This document shows, piece by piece, positions 42,223 to 53,060 of a stretch of DNA of 64,000 nt; the stretch's first letter is position 1, and each line of letters opens with the position of its first letter. The DNA is from Atherinomorus stipes (Eukaryota > Chordata > Actinopteri > Atheriniformes > Atherinidae): assembly GCA_023101725.1 (NCBI GenBank), contig JALJCO010007916.1, forward strand, positions 84,501 through 148,500. Reading direction: 5' to 3'. The position numbers and the translations under genes are program-made. Under the pieces are notes generated by a model, which was given only the letters and a program-made list of their open reading frames with translations, was not told where the DNA came from and made no database searches.

Positions 42223-43709
42223 TACGAAGATTTTTTGGGAGCACACTTCAAACGAAGGGGTATGAAAATCACTGGGACGATGGCTGCTACTGAGTCCAAA
42301 AACATCCACAAATATAAATTTTTCTCCATGAATAAAGTTTAAAAAGTGTGAAAACCATTATATAGTCTAGTTTAATGCTGTTTAAATGTTTAACGGTAAT
42401 TTTCTTTGCAAAATGCACATGAAGAAAATTGCGAGTACTACATTGATGATTCAGTTACATAAACGCTACCAGGCAGAAAACCAGCGGTGCTCTGCAGCCC
42501 TGATGATTTACAGTGATAGATGATCAATAAAAAATTCGGCACCATCGCTGATGGTCTCCATTTACATGGAGGTCCTTCGTGGGATACAACACAAGCAGGG
42601 ATGTTATGCACAAATCGAATTTGCTTGTTAACGTTAATCCACAGCTGTAGACGGCTGTGGATTCTGGCCGAACAAGCGGCCAGAATGTCTCTCTTCCCCA
42701 GGAACAGTCATATGTCTGTCATACTGCTACATTTACATGCTAAAAACTTAGCATTGCAACATTCTGCATCCTTATTTCCGTCATTCATCACATTTACCTT
42801 GTTAGTGAGAAGAAAGCAACTGTGGGTCCGTTCCATTCCCAGATTGGATTAGAGCTCCCTCCAATTAAAAAAAGAAAGAAATAAAGCTGCTTGGTTATTT
42901 ACTCCCATCTTGCTTTGGTGCTGAAATACACCCCCTTGCCGTGAGGAAGAGTCAGACTTCAGTTTGGTTTTCTTCGTCCCAGAAGACAAAACTTTTCTTC
43001 TTCATCTTCCTGGAGTCTGAGTTGGGGTTTGAGAGGCACCTGTTCTCCATCTGTTAGCAGCAGCAGCGTTGTCTCAACACGCGCGAACCTGCGCTGGTGG
43101 AATATACCACACCGGTGCAGCCAGACGAACGAGAACGCGCAGCTTGTCTTCCCCACAAGCCCTCCCTAGAAGATTCGTACCCGCAACTCTCACATTGAGC
43201 AGAAACAGTATCAGAGACCACCGCAGTGAAGAAAGATCAGCTCATTCTACACATCAGGCAGCTGTTAGAGCATGTGGAGGAAAGAAAAGGTGATAGTTAA
43301 CATTTAAACTGAAGCAATGCACCCTTAACTCCATGTCTTTTTCCTTTTTTGTCTTTGTCCTTTTATTAATTGACAGATTAGATGTTGTGTTGTCCATATA
43401 CAGTATTATGATGCTGATGCTACCTACTATAGAAACATTGTGCATTCACTTTAAAAGCAAGTTAGAAACAGCTTTTTTTCTGAATAAACAAGATATTTTT
43501 TTATGAAGAAATAAATGGAGTTTTTCTTTTTTACAAAAAAAAAACTTAAAAAAACACACACATGCATTCACACACACACCCACAGAGTTGACATGAAGGT
43601 AGCCTATCGATGGGTTTCCGAGCAACGTCATAGAAGAGATGCGTCACCAGTTTCAATACAGACGCGTCATGATATGAGGTGAAAATGTTTGGAAATATAA
43701 TGTTTGAGT
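42223..43709. other. tmem94 intron 3, unassigned
   Basis: No gene is supported. There is a short CA run at about 43553-43580. A region near 43070-43290 is GC-richer, with an open frame of 74 codons that resembles nothing known to me. Confidence 0.4.
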
Positions 43710-44327
43710 CCAGGGGGGTATTCCACATACGTAGCTAAAGAAAGCCAGGCTAAAAGGAGTGATCACCTGGTCTGTTAATCTGTCCACTCTCCTTACAATG
43801 TCTTGAAATAATATCTAGAAACTTGTTAGAAAAAAAAATCTAACAAAGGTCATATTCTGACCCTTTGCTCAAACCACCACTTTCTCTGTGATCGTTCATA
43901 TGAGGTTTTGACTGACATGAATGTTCATTTAAATAATGTAAATGAGGCGCGCACTGATTGGCCGCAGGAAGGACAGAGCTGGAATCACGACCCCCCAGTT
44001 CATGCATCATTACCCGACTCTGTACCTGACGGGGCTGCAGCTTTTTGGATTCAACCGTACATGTTTGAACCAGTCTGATCCTGAGGATGAGGATGAAGCA
44101 CATCTTGCTTCTTTTTTTTCTAGGTGAGCTGCATCCTAGAAAAAGACGTGGGTCTGAGAAAAGCACCGTCCTCGCCGCACAGCCTGCACCTCACCACCTT
44201 ATTAACTTTTATAAACTCCCCATTGTTCTTCGCCGCTGCAGCCCTGCTCTCTGTCGCCTGTCACGCGCACACGCTCCCGTCACGTGTGAAGCTGCATGAG
44301 TCACGTTTAGAAAAAGTGGGATAGTTT

Positions 44328-44747
44328 TAGGGACGTCCCGATACCACTTTCTTACCAACAAAGTACAAGTATTGACATTTGAGTACTTGTCGATACCGAG
44401 GAGCGCAGATACGAGTAATGAACAGAGAAAAGTCCAAACAGCTGCATTTTAGAGGCTGTCAGCCTGATGCTGCGGGTGGGGGGAGACGGCCAACACACCT
44501 CAAGCTGGGAGGTGTTTGAAGGTGGATGCAGACGCACCTGTGATGCGTTTGATATTCTGTTCATCAATATTTTTGCAAAATAAAATTGATTTGTGGCGGT
44601 GTGTGTGGTCTGGTTCCAGTACTACCGGTAAACCCACGTTACGTTCGGCCCTGCAGACGGATACAGGCTCCATGAAGGGATTAAAACAACTAAACCAAAA
44701 AAAATTAAAAAATGGGACGATGCCGCTATCTGGATCGGACATCCCTA
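44328..44747. mobile_element. hAT-like MITE, TAGGGA ends
   Basis: The ends TAGGGACGTCCCGATACC and, reversed, TAGGGATGTCCGATCCAG are inverted repeats. Flanks GATAGTTT and ATTTTTAT do not match, so the duplication is lost or the ends are misjudged. No transposase in 420 bp. Confidence 0.65.
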
Positions 44748-45160
44748 ATTTTTATTTAAAATGTTTTATATCATAATGGTAAAGGCACTTTGTGTATTTG
44801 AACAGGAAATGTAATGATTTTAAAGCTGAAAAAATGCAAACTGGAAATCCCACAAGCCCCGCCCCCTCGACGTGTTGTGGAGTGGAGCATGTGGTCCAGT
44901 GTGGACAGAAGTCCGTAGGCGTGTCAGAGAGAGGCTGGCCGATGCTAACAGCCTCTGTTAGTTACCAAATTGAAGGAGCCAATCAAAATCTCACAATTTC
45001 GGGATTTAGCTCTTGTGGGCTGTTCTGGTGTGAGGAAAGAGCCCAAATGAAAAAACTGGACTGTGTAAAAAATGGGGGGTTTCAGGCAAGTTTACATTTC
45101 ACTCCAACACCAATAAACATGTTTTAACTAGAAAAATGCAATTTCCAGGTGATTACTCCT
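44748..45160. mobile_element. TTAA-type element, right end only
   Basis: The right end CCAGGTGATTACTCCT is followed by TTAA (45161-45164) and matches the end of 58375-59749 (CCGGGTGATGACTCCT then TTAA). The left end is not found; the sequence includes CCCCGCCCCCTCGACG at about 44867. Treated as a truncated copy. Confidence 0.5.
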
Positions 45161-45238
45161 TTAAGCAGGAAAGCCTTGCTTGGATGAACTCCATGTTTCA
45201 AAGTGGTTCCACCAACTCATTTCAGCTGCATCTAATCA

Positions 45239-45270
45239 AGGCTATACAAGCCTCGCTTGTATAGCCTGGC
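45239..45270. repeat. 13-bp perfect inverted repeat
   Basis: AGGCTATACAAGC, a CTC spacer and GCTTGTATAGCCT form a near-perfect palindrome. It lies about 70 bp before the Myb/SANT-like open frame. Confidence 0.85.
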
Positions 45271-45336
45271 TATGTGTGAAAGTCTGAGGAACGTAGGAAG
45301 CCCTGGCGAGTAGAGCTTGGAAAAAAGGATCCGATT

Positions 45337-45618
45337 ATGAAAGAGAGCAAGACGAGAGCCGTCATCTTCTCAGTTGCAGAGCAACCACTGCTAATGGAAC
45401 TATATGAGGGATTCAGAAGTGTCATCACCCAAAAGGGTAACACAGCTGTGATTAATTTAGCAGGGAAATGGCAAAAAATTACAGACAGATTAAATGCGTA
45501 CGTTAAACAAGTTTCATACTACTGTCACTGTTTGAAAAAAACGTTTGAAAAGCATCATACAGCTCCTTTAACTGAGCGATCGGTACGACTGGAGAAGTAC
45601 TGTCTGTTTCCCATTTAA
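45337..45618 (+). pseudogene. Myb/SANT-like DNA-binding protein of a Harbinger-type element (partial)
   Basis: The 93-codon frame begins MKESKTRAVIFSVAEQPLLM and contains ELYEGFRSVITQKGNTAVIN and KWQKITDRLNAYVKQ. The arrangement (F-S-x-x-E-Q-x-x-L, a central KGNT, then W-Q-x-I-x-D-R-L-N-A) is that of the Myb/SANT-like domain in the accessory protein of Harbinger-type transposons. The domain covers residues about 10-65; the rest is unlike the family and probably intron or decayed sequence. The normal protein is longer, so this is a first exon or fragment. No transposase exon was found in the surrounding element. Confidence 0.55.
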
Positions 45619-46985
45619 CCTTATATAATTAGTTTACATTATACTTTATGACTTGTGTGTGATCTAGCCTACATATTTTTCACTTTCATCTCAACAGGAG
45701 CAATCCTAGCCGTCGGAAGCGTACCTGGCAATAGGTTAAAATAAAATAAAGTATTTCAGAGTGGTAAACTGTAGCCTATAAAGAAATATAGTTGTGCATA
45801 AAATATGTTGAGCTTCAAATATGTTGCACTGCAGCTACCATAAAAACAAAAGACAGTGGCCAATGCCTCTGCCACAAGGTCATCAATAAAAGAACAAGCC
45901 ATCGTATTATATATATTTATAAACAGTATATATATATACTTTTAAATACTCTAGGCCTATTAATGGGCTCAGCTAATCCCACTGAAAAAAGAAATCATTG
46001 AACTAACTTAAAAATATTTCTTCAAGAGGTGACATCTAATAAAATTAAGTTGAGTAAACTAAATAAAATGGAATTGAATAACATTGTTTTAATTCAATCC
46101 AACTAATTTGTTTTAGTCATTGAAAATTGGAAATTTATCTTCAGGTAAACTTGATTAAAATAAGTTGATGTGTTCTATCCATCTGATGCTGCGATTTTGG
46201 GCAATTTACTGTTTTTTTATGCTCTTCATGCATACTAGTTCAATTAAAGTATTTCTAGCAGAGGAAATACAAAATCTGTGACGGCAGAGCAACACAAATT
46301 ATGAGTGGATGAAGTTAGTTTCTACCATGTAAAAGAAAACAATCAGTGGATATGGTGCTGAGTTTATCTCCTTGAACTGTCCTTTACACTCATGGTGCAA
46401 CTTTAACATCCAACCTTGACAGAAACTCTCAGAATGTGAACACAACAAAGGCAATAGGGCACATAACTCAAATTTATAGGATAACAATCATAAAAGGCTA
46501 ATTTCCTGTTGAATTTGCTTTTCCCATGAGCCTTTGTGGTTCAGATATAAAAATAGCCCCGCCCCCTCTGTTGTTCATGCGTGCTGAAGCTGAAACAACT
46601 TAATTAATTTACTTTGAGTGAAAGTAAAAGTTTATGTCAGATTAGAGAGTGTTTTTTTTTCTTAGTGGATTTGAATTTAGAAAATGATTTTATCACCAAA
46701 CCAAAATAATTAAGTTACTGTGGATCAATGTAAATAAGTCTTTAATATCATTTACAGCGCATATACTCTTTTAAGAGGGTGTTCATGAAATGTGGGAAAG
46801 AGATGTGATAGCCTAAAAGGTAGGCTATTAATTAGTTTAATGAATGCCATAGTCTTTTTCATTTAATTTTAATTTCATGGTCAGTACTTGTTCAGTTTTG
46901 TTTCTTTACACTGACTGCTTTATTTTTTATTGATTTTTCAAGACGGTAAAAGTGGTGACATAATCACTTTTTTAAAATCACCTTT
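45619..46985. other. interior of the large element, unassigned
   Basis: A/T-rich sequence with no gene I can support. A TA run lies at about 45908-45940. Open frames are short. Confidence 0.4.
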
Positions 46986-47014
46986 TTAACAACAACGTCT
47001 CCCTCTCTGCTACG

Positions 47015-47515
47015 TTGCCAATTTTCCAGCAGTTTGTCAGCTGCTCCACCAGAGAAAATAAGATGTTGGACTTATTTTATGCAAATACAAAGAATGCATA
47101 CAGCTCCTCCGCCCTGCCTCCTCTAGGAAGATCTGATCATAATCTGGTTCTTCTCACCTCCACCTACAAGCCCATCGTTCAGCAGCAACCAGTCATTAGG
47201 AGGACGATTAAAACCTGGTCTACTGAGGCTGAAGATGCTCTGAGAGGGTGCTTTGAGGCCACAGACTGGAATGTCCTCTGTGAACCTCATGGAGATGACA
47301 TCAACACCATGACTGAGTGTGTGACAGATTTCACAAACTTCTGTGTGGACAACATCGTTCCAACAAGAACAGTGAGGTGCTTCCCCAAAAACAAACCCTG
47401 GATCACCAGTGACCTGAAAAAGCTGCTGAACATCAAAAAGAAAGCTTTCAGGGATGGAGACAGGGAGTTACTGAAGACCACACAAAAACAACTGAAAACA
47501 CAGACTAAGAAGTGA
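47015..47515 (+). pseudogene. LINE endonuclease C-terminal part and linker
   Basis: The 166-codon frame includes NKMLDLFYANTKNAYSSSAL and LPPLGRSDHNLVLLTS. The GRSDHNLV segment is the conserved end of the apurinic endonuclease domain (catalytic Ser-Asp-His). A linker follows with KTWSTEAEDALRGCFEATDW. The frame stops before the reverse transcriptase. The N-terminal half of the endonuclease is missing. Confidence 0.88.
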
Positions 47516-47879
47516 AGGAGGACGACAGGAAGAAGTTGGAGAGCAGCTCCAGCAGAACAACGTGAGGGATGTGTGGTCGGGAATGAAGAAGATCACTGGC
47601 TTCAAGCTAAAGGGGGACCAGACTGACGGAGGTCTGGACAGAGCTAACGAACTGAACATGTTCTTCAATAGGTTCAGTTCCCCCCTGCCGACAACCCAAC
47701 ACTCCACACACCCTCCATGAGCCCACAGCTTTCCTGTCCCACCTCCACTCTGTCACCCTGCACCTCAGTCATGGACCTGAACACAGCCTCCTCTCCCTCC
47801 ACATCAGGACATCCTGAGACCTCCTCTGTCTCCACATCAGGACATCCTGAGACCTCTTTGCCTCCACCTCCAGCCTGAC

Positions 47880-48400
47880 TGTCTCCTGTGACCAGGTCAA
47901 GAAACAACTAGAGAAACTGAACCGGAACAAGGCTGCAGGTCCAGATGGTGTCAGTCCCAGAGTTCTCAAGACCTGCTCAGAACAACTATGTCCGGTTCTC
48001 CAGCACCTTTTTAACACCAGCCTGAGACAGAACAGAGTTCCTGTGCTGTGGAAAACATCCTGTCTTGTTCCAGTCCCTAAAAACCACAACCAGCTGAACA
48101 AAATTACTACAGACCAGAACCAGGACCAGAACCAGATGACTACAGACCAGAACCAGAACCAGGACCAGAACCAAATGACAGACCAGTTGCTCTGACATCT
48201 CACATCATGAAAGTCCTGGAGAGACTCTTACTGGCTCACCTCAACAAGCAAGTGAACACCTTTCAGGACCCATTACAGTTCGCATATCGTAATGGGCTTG
48301 GGGTTGAAGACGCCATCATCTTCCTGCTTCAGAGAGCCCACTCTCATCTGGACCAGTCAGGCAGCACTTTGAGGGTCATGTTCTTTGATTTTTCAAGTTT
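47880..48400 (+). pseudogene. LINE reverse transcriptase, N-terminal part
   Basis: Pieces include KLNRNKAAGPDGVSPRVLKT and VPVLWKTSCLVPVPK (RT motif 1-2), then RPVALTSHIMKVLERLLLAH and QFAYRNGLGVEDAIIFLL (motif 2a and 3). The motif MFFDFSS at the end holds the first catalytic Asp. Between 48090 and 48180, repeats of CAGAACCAGGACCAGAACC have expanded the DYRPV region. Frame breaks occur. Confidence 0.88.
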
Positions 48401-48920
48401 AATACTATTAGCTGCTTTTTTGAATAAACCAGTGGACTCCACAACACGGATTTAAATTACAAAAAAAAAAGTAAAGGGGTTGGGGGGAAAGGAGACTTCC
48501 CTTCCTTTACACCACCAAACTGCTTTTGAAAAATTACTTTTTGGTAAGAAAGAACAAGGGAATTTAATAGTTGAAGGAAAAATTAAAACAAAAAGGATAG
48601 GGGAAAAAACGAGAGGGGGGGGGGGGAAGAAATAAATGAGTAGAAACAGACTGAGAAAAATAAAAAAAGAAGGGAGCTTTAAAGAAAATAATTATAAAAT
48701 ATAGTGAGGAGAAAGCACTGGAGAAAAAAAAAAAAAAAAAAAAAAAAAAGTGGGGGGAAGGGGGTTAAAAAAAAAGAGAGAGAGGAAACCTTCCTCCACG
48801 AAGAAAAGGGGGGGGGGGGTGTGGAGGAGAAATCGCCACACACAAAAAAAAAAATTTTAAAAAAAAAAAAAAAAAAAGATATTTTTTTTTTTTTTTCCCA
48901 ACCCGGGGGACGCCCCGCCC
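48401..48920. other. low-complexity block interrupting the LINE, probable artefact
   Basis: The block has runs of A, G and T (for example A29 near 48725-48750, G11 near 48808, A and T runs at 48845-48897) that do not look like LINE or intron. It is flanked by two versions of the same codons: TTTAATACTATTAGCTGCTT at 48399 and TTTAATACTATTCAGCTGCT at 48928. The LINE resumes in register at the second version. The pattern suggests a bad consensus or gap fill. Confidence 0.6.
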
Positions 48921-49857
48921 AAGTGCCTTTAATACTATTCAGCTGCTTTGCTATGTCAGAAGCTCCATAACTTCCAGGTGGATCCTCCACAACCACCTGG
49001 ATTTACGACTACCTAACAAACAGACCACAGTTTGTGAGACTGAAAGGTTGTGTGTCTGAGATGGTGGTCAGCAGCACCGGAGCACCACAAGGAACTGTAC
49101 TCTCACCATTCCTCTTTACACTGTACACCTCAGACTTCCAGTACAACTCTGATCCTGTCATCTGCAGAAATACTCTGATGACTCTGCAGTTGTGGGGTGT
49201 ATCAGTGATGGACAAGAAGCCGAGTACAGGGAACTGGTCAGTCAGTTTGTGAAATGGTAACAATCAGCTCATCTTAAATACCAGCAAGACTAAAGAGATG
49301 ATTGTTGACTTCAGGAGGAGCAAGAATAAGCAGCATAGTCCTGTCTACATCCTGGAAGAGGAGGTGGAGGTGGTGGAGAACTACAAATACCTTGGAGTTC
49401 AGCTGGACAACAGACTCGACTGGAAATGCAACACTGACTACATCTACAAGAAAGGTCAGAGCAGACTCTACTTCTTAAGGAAGCTGAGATCATTCAACAT
49501 CTGCACCAAGATGTTGCAGATCTTCTACAAGTCTGTTGTGGAAAGTGACATTAGCTTTGCAGCATCTGCTGGGGAAGCAGCATCAGAACCAGAGACTTGA
49601 AGAAACTAAACAAGCTGATCAAGAAAGCTGGTTCTGTGCTTGGGGAGAACTGTGGAGCCGCTGGAGCCGATTGTTCAAAAAAGAATGCTGCACAAGCTGA
49701 TGAAGATGATGGAGGACACTTCCCATCCTCTCCACAACACGGTGAAGAATCAACAGAGTGTGTTCAGTGGGAGGCTGCGTCAGGTTTGCTGTAGGATTGA
49801 GAGATACAGAAATTCATTTCTGCCTGCAAGCATCACCCTAAAGAACAAGACTGACTG
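48921..49857 (+). pseudogene. LINE reverse transcriptase, C-terminal part
   Basis: After the break the frame resumes with FQVDPPTTTWIYDYLTNRP, then STGAPQGTVLSPFLFTLYTS (motif 4) and, in another frame, the catalytic box KYSDDSAVVGC at about 49168-49200. Later pieces are NYKYLGVQLDNRLDWK, YKKGQSRLYFLRKLRSFN and RNSFLPASITLKNK near 49810-49855, typical of CR1/L2/Rex1-type fish LINEs. Several frame changes make it inactive. Confidence 0.88.
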
Positions 49858-49966
49858 ACTTTTTTGTTAATTTAAAAAAAAAAAAAAAAAGAGTGAGCTT
49901 TTACAATACTGAATTTCCCTTCTGGGATGAATAAAGTATTTTTCATTTCATTTTCATTTCATTTGT

Positions 49967-50445
49967 TAATACAAGACATGAGCGACTGGAGTGCAGAATT
50001 CTACCAAGCGGAACTTTCTTTTGTTGGTCTGTTTCAGCCCGTCAGACATTCCTTGAGACTCAGCTAAGCTAAGCTTGAACGTTAGCCTGCCCCAGACCAG
50101 GCTAGTTCTGGAGCATAAGTTACCATGGTTACTCAGTGGGCATTCCGGTAAGCCACGTTGATGCAACAGAACTCTCCTAAATAAGCCAGACTAATGAAGA
50201 AAAGGTAGGCTTTCCCTTAATCCACCTTCGTGGAATACCCCCCTGGTAATTGTTGGGTAACAAAAATCAAAACGTTAATGCATGTAAACAGTTAAAATGT
50301 TAATGATAAGACAGTAGGAGTGACTGGTCTTCAGAAAAACCTCCCGGATAACGTTATGCAGACTTCATGATTTAGTTACTCTTTCACCATGGTCACCATG
50401 TCAGATTAAACCACTGCGTCGGTAGAGATTACTGCCGCGTTCTAG
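49967..50445. other. right arm of the large element and spacer
   Basis: Sequence up to 50246 includes GTTAGCCTGCCCCAGACCAG and the CCAGGGGGG-type end. 50247-50445 is unassigned intron 3 sequence. Confidence 0.45.
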
Positions 50446-50797
50446 TCAGGAGACTGGTAACAAAACCAGTATCACCATCGCGACCAGTCACTGATCAGGA
50501 CCCTACTGAGTCTAGTAACAAGACCAGTGTCACCACCGTGGCCAGTCACTGATCAGGACCCTGCTGAGACTGGTAACAAAACCAGTACCACCACCGTGAC
50601 CAGTCATTGATCAGGACCCTGCTGAGACTGGTAACAAAACCAGTACCACCACCGTGACCAGTCATTGATCAGGACCCTGCTGAGACTGGTAACAAAACCA
50701 GTACCACCACCGTGACCAGTCATTGATCAGGACCCTGCTGAGACTGGTAACAAAACCAGTACCACCACCGTGACCAGTCATTGATCAGGACCCTGCT
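50446..50797. repeat. 58-bp tandem repeat, about 6 copies
   Basis: The unit holds GACCAGTCATTGATCAGGAC, CCTGCTGAGACTGGTAACAA and AACCAGTACCACCACCGT. The first two copies are more diverged (GTATCACCATCGC, GTCACTGATCAGG); the last four are nearly identical, which points to recent expansion at the right side. Confidence 0.95.
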
Positions 50798-51328
50798 GAC
50801 TGACCCTGTTGTCTTGGAACTCGTTTTTCCAAAGTAATTTTCCAAGGAAGTGATGTCATGCGCTTGTTTTTCCGAGATACGACCTGGTAATTTGCAGAGG
50901 ACCCGAGATTGTAGATTTAAAGATGGCTGCATCCAGTATCGTTGTTGTCATAATTAGTTTTAAGTGTAAACAGCACCGAGTTGTTATTGAATTTTACGGT
51001 CTCTCGGCAGAATTTTTACTTTTTTAAATGTAGTGCGAATATGTGTTATTAAACACACACACTGAAATTGGCTGTTGTTGTCATGGTAACATTGTTATAA
51101 TGTCTGTTATTTTTCTAGGGAGAAATTTGTTAATTTTTAGCTGTTCTACTCACAAATGGGCTGTTTTGGAGATGTCTATTTTTTCCCCGAGTTGGTGCAA
51201 CAGGACTAACTCAGGGAACTGGTAATGGACCAACTGGTAGTGACGTCACCAACTCGCATCTGCTCAGAATCCCGAGACAACTGGAAGGCACCATCAATTC
51301 CTAGTTTACGTACCACGTACTCGAGAAC
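50798..51328. other. tmem94 intron 3, weak inverted-repeat remnant
   Basis: Motifs such as TTGGAACTCG, GAAGTGATGTCA and, on the far side, TGACGTCACCAACTCG suggest a diverged relative of the 24250-24729 type of MITE. No gene. Confidence 0.35.
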
Positions 51329-51336
51329 TTGAGTAC

Positions 51337-51734
51337 TAGGGATGTAACAATATTAAAATGTCATATCACGGTTATTGTGACCAAAATGATCACGGTTATC
51401 ATTTTTATCACGGTATTATTCAAACACCCCCGGCATCTTTGAATATATCCAAAATGAGTCTAAATATCTACTTTGGCCTTTTTTGAAGGGGGAAAAATCT
51501 CAAGATTACTGTACACATGGGTGCCTTTGTTGCCTTCAGCCATGTTTTCATAAATTAAACAATGCAAACTGGAACTGCTGCTTCTTTTCCAGCCAATGAG
51601 CAGCATCACTGGGAGTTTTTCAGAGTGGAGTCATCAGTCACGGTTTTCACGATAATTAAATTTTGAAATGGTATTACTAATCGTTCGTAATTTTATCATG
51701 ATAAACCATTTTACTGGGAATCATTACATCCCTA
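51337..51734. mobile_element. hAT-like MITE with perfect 8-bp duplication
   Basis: TTGAGTAC flanks both sides (51329-51336 and 51735-51742). The ends TAGGGATGTAACAATATTA and, reversed, TAGGGATGTAATGATTCCC are inverted repeats. ATCACGGTTAT-type motifs fill the interior. 398 bp, no coding capacity. Confidence 0.93.
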
Positions 51735-51742
51735 TTGAGTAC

Positions 51743-51947
51743 AGACTTGTGGGTACAGATTTGGAGTCCGCACTGGCAGAGTTCACAAGAGATTCTGCGC
51801 ACTTTATGATTTGGGACAATGAAACTTGTGACATCACCACATGCGGTGCAGCAGAGCACAGCTGCCTGTCAACATGAAAAAAATGTGTTATTCCACAGCT
51901 GCTGGAGATGTTGAAATTGTACCAAGACAAATAAAAACAATGAAAAC
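51743..51947. other. tmem94 intron 3 spacer
   Basis: Spacer between a hAT-like MITE and the dispersed repeat. No feature recognised. Confidence 0.4.
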
Positions 51948-53060
51948 TAGAAAAGCACTCGGAGAGCGCAGACCTCCACCAAGCAGCTCAACTCTCTTAT
52001 CTTTGTGTGTTCTGGATCATAGAATCCTGAATTTTCTCTGGATCTGGATCAACTTTGGAAACATTCTAGAGCTCATTGAGATCCTTTCCTGTTATTTTTT
52101 ACGAAACACTCGGGCCATTTGTACGGAGTTATATGGAACAATTCCAGAAATGTGTCCTATTAGGGTGATGTTGATGTAAGACTGTTTGGTTGGTAAGGAG
52201 GTTTGATGGTCACTATGGGGTGTCGGTCAGGACACACAGGACTCACTTGTACAGTTAACTGTAACTGTCTTTACTGGTCACTCTGAATCACAACAGCACA
52301 GTAATGCAACAAAAGACAGGCTTCCAGGTGAGGAATTCCAGGTAGTTAAGATGATTGCTGGATGGAAGTGAGTGTGGTCTACAAACACAGAAATACAAAG
52401 AAGCCATGAGTAACATTCCTTCAGCACATAAACACATTCAAGGTATTAATTATTACTAATAAATCACTTCCAGTTAGGACTAAACATGCATATGTGTTTA
52501 AGGCTAGCAGTTACAGTAACTGGCATGTAACAGGTCAGCTAGCTTAATAGTATAAAAAGGCACATGTTGAATAGAGGAAGAACTTCAGAATAAGCAAATC
52601 AGCTAAATAACATTAAAGGCTAAATAAACATCCTGTTTAGACAGAAATACAACGAGTTACTTCCAGTTCTACACAGTTCACCATATTCACCTGTTAGAAG
52701 TCTGTCCAACAGTCTTCTCTCCTCGTGCTCACTGCTGCTCACAAGTTTCATTTCTGCATCCTGACATCATGTGCTCAGTAGTGCAGCTGCACACTTCTGC
52801 CACAAGGGGGCGCTCACGCCTCATCAACAGTCTTTCCAACATGCCCAACCTCATAATGATAGAGAATCCTTCAAAACATTCCAGAAGGTGATCCAGATCA
52901 CCACATTTTTAAGTTCTTCCCTGGACTGAGACACACAGCTGGTGAAAATTTCAGGTCAATCCGTCCAGAACTTTTTCTGTAAAGTTGCTGACAGACAGAC
53001 GGATGGATGGACAAACCAACGCTACCGAAAACATTACCTTCTTGGCGGAGGTAACAATTG
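51948..53060. repeat. dispersed fish repeat, interrupted
   Basis: The left part (ACTAGAAAAGCACTCGGAGA, GCAGACCTCCACCAAG) and the right part (GTCCAGAACTTTTTCTGTAA, a CAGACAGACGGATGGATGG run, CTTGGCGGAGGTAAC) look like the two ends of one dispersed fish repeat, also present in part at 5741-5945. The ends CTCCACCAAG and CTTGGCGGAG are complementary. Between about 52180 and 52845 an unrelated segment is inserted, including a CTCF-like motif (CCACAAGGGGGCGC at about 52800). The class is unknown. Confidence 0.5.

Larger units (their letters stand above)
46986..49966 (+). mobile_element. CR1/L2/Rex1-like LINE, 5'-truncated, broken
   Basis: The plus strand carries the C-terminal part of the endonuclease, a reverse transcriptase and a 3' end with TTTCATTTCATTTTCATTTC repeats (about 49938-49965). 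Two 32-bp copies of a CATCAGGACATCCTGAGACC segment occur at about 47795-47860. Frame breaks, a small tandem expansion near 48100-48180 and a suspect block at 48400-48920 disrupt it. It lies in tmem94 intron 3 inside the large CCAGGGGGG-ended element. Confidence 0.9.
43710..50246. mobile_element. large Harbinger/ISL2EU-like element enclosing a LINE
   Basis: The left CCAGGGGGGTATTCCACATA and the right, reversed, CCAGGGGGGTATTCCACGAA are inverted repeats of a type common in fish, 6.5 kb apart. Between them lie an open frame with a Myb/SANT-like domain (45337-45618), as carried by Harbinger-related elements, a hAT-like MITE, a TTAA-type end at 45160 and a LINE. Target duplications are not clear. 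That both ends belong to one insertion is inference. Confidence 0.5.

Noticed and set aside
48679..48996. Open frames of Lys/Gly and Phe/Pro runs
   Set aside because: They lie in the homopolymer block that is probably an artefact.
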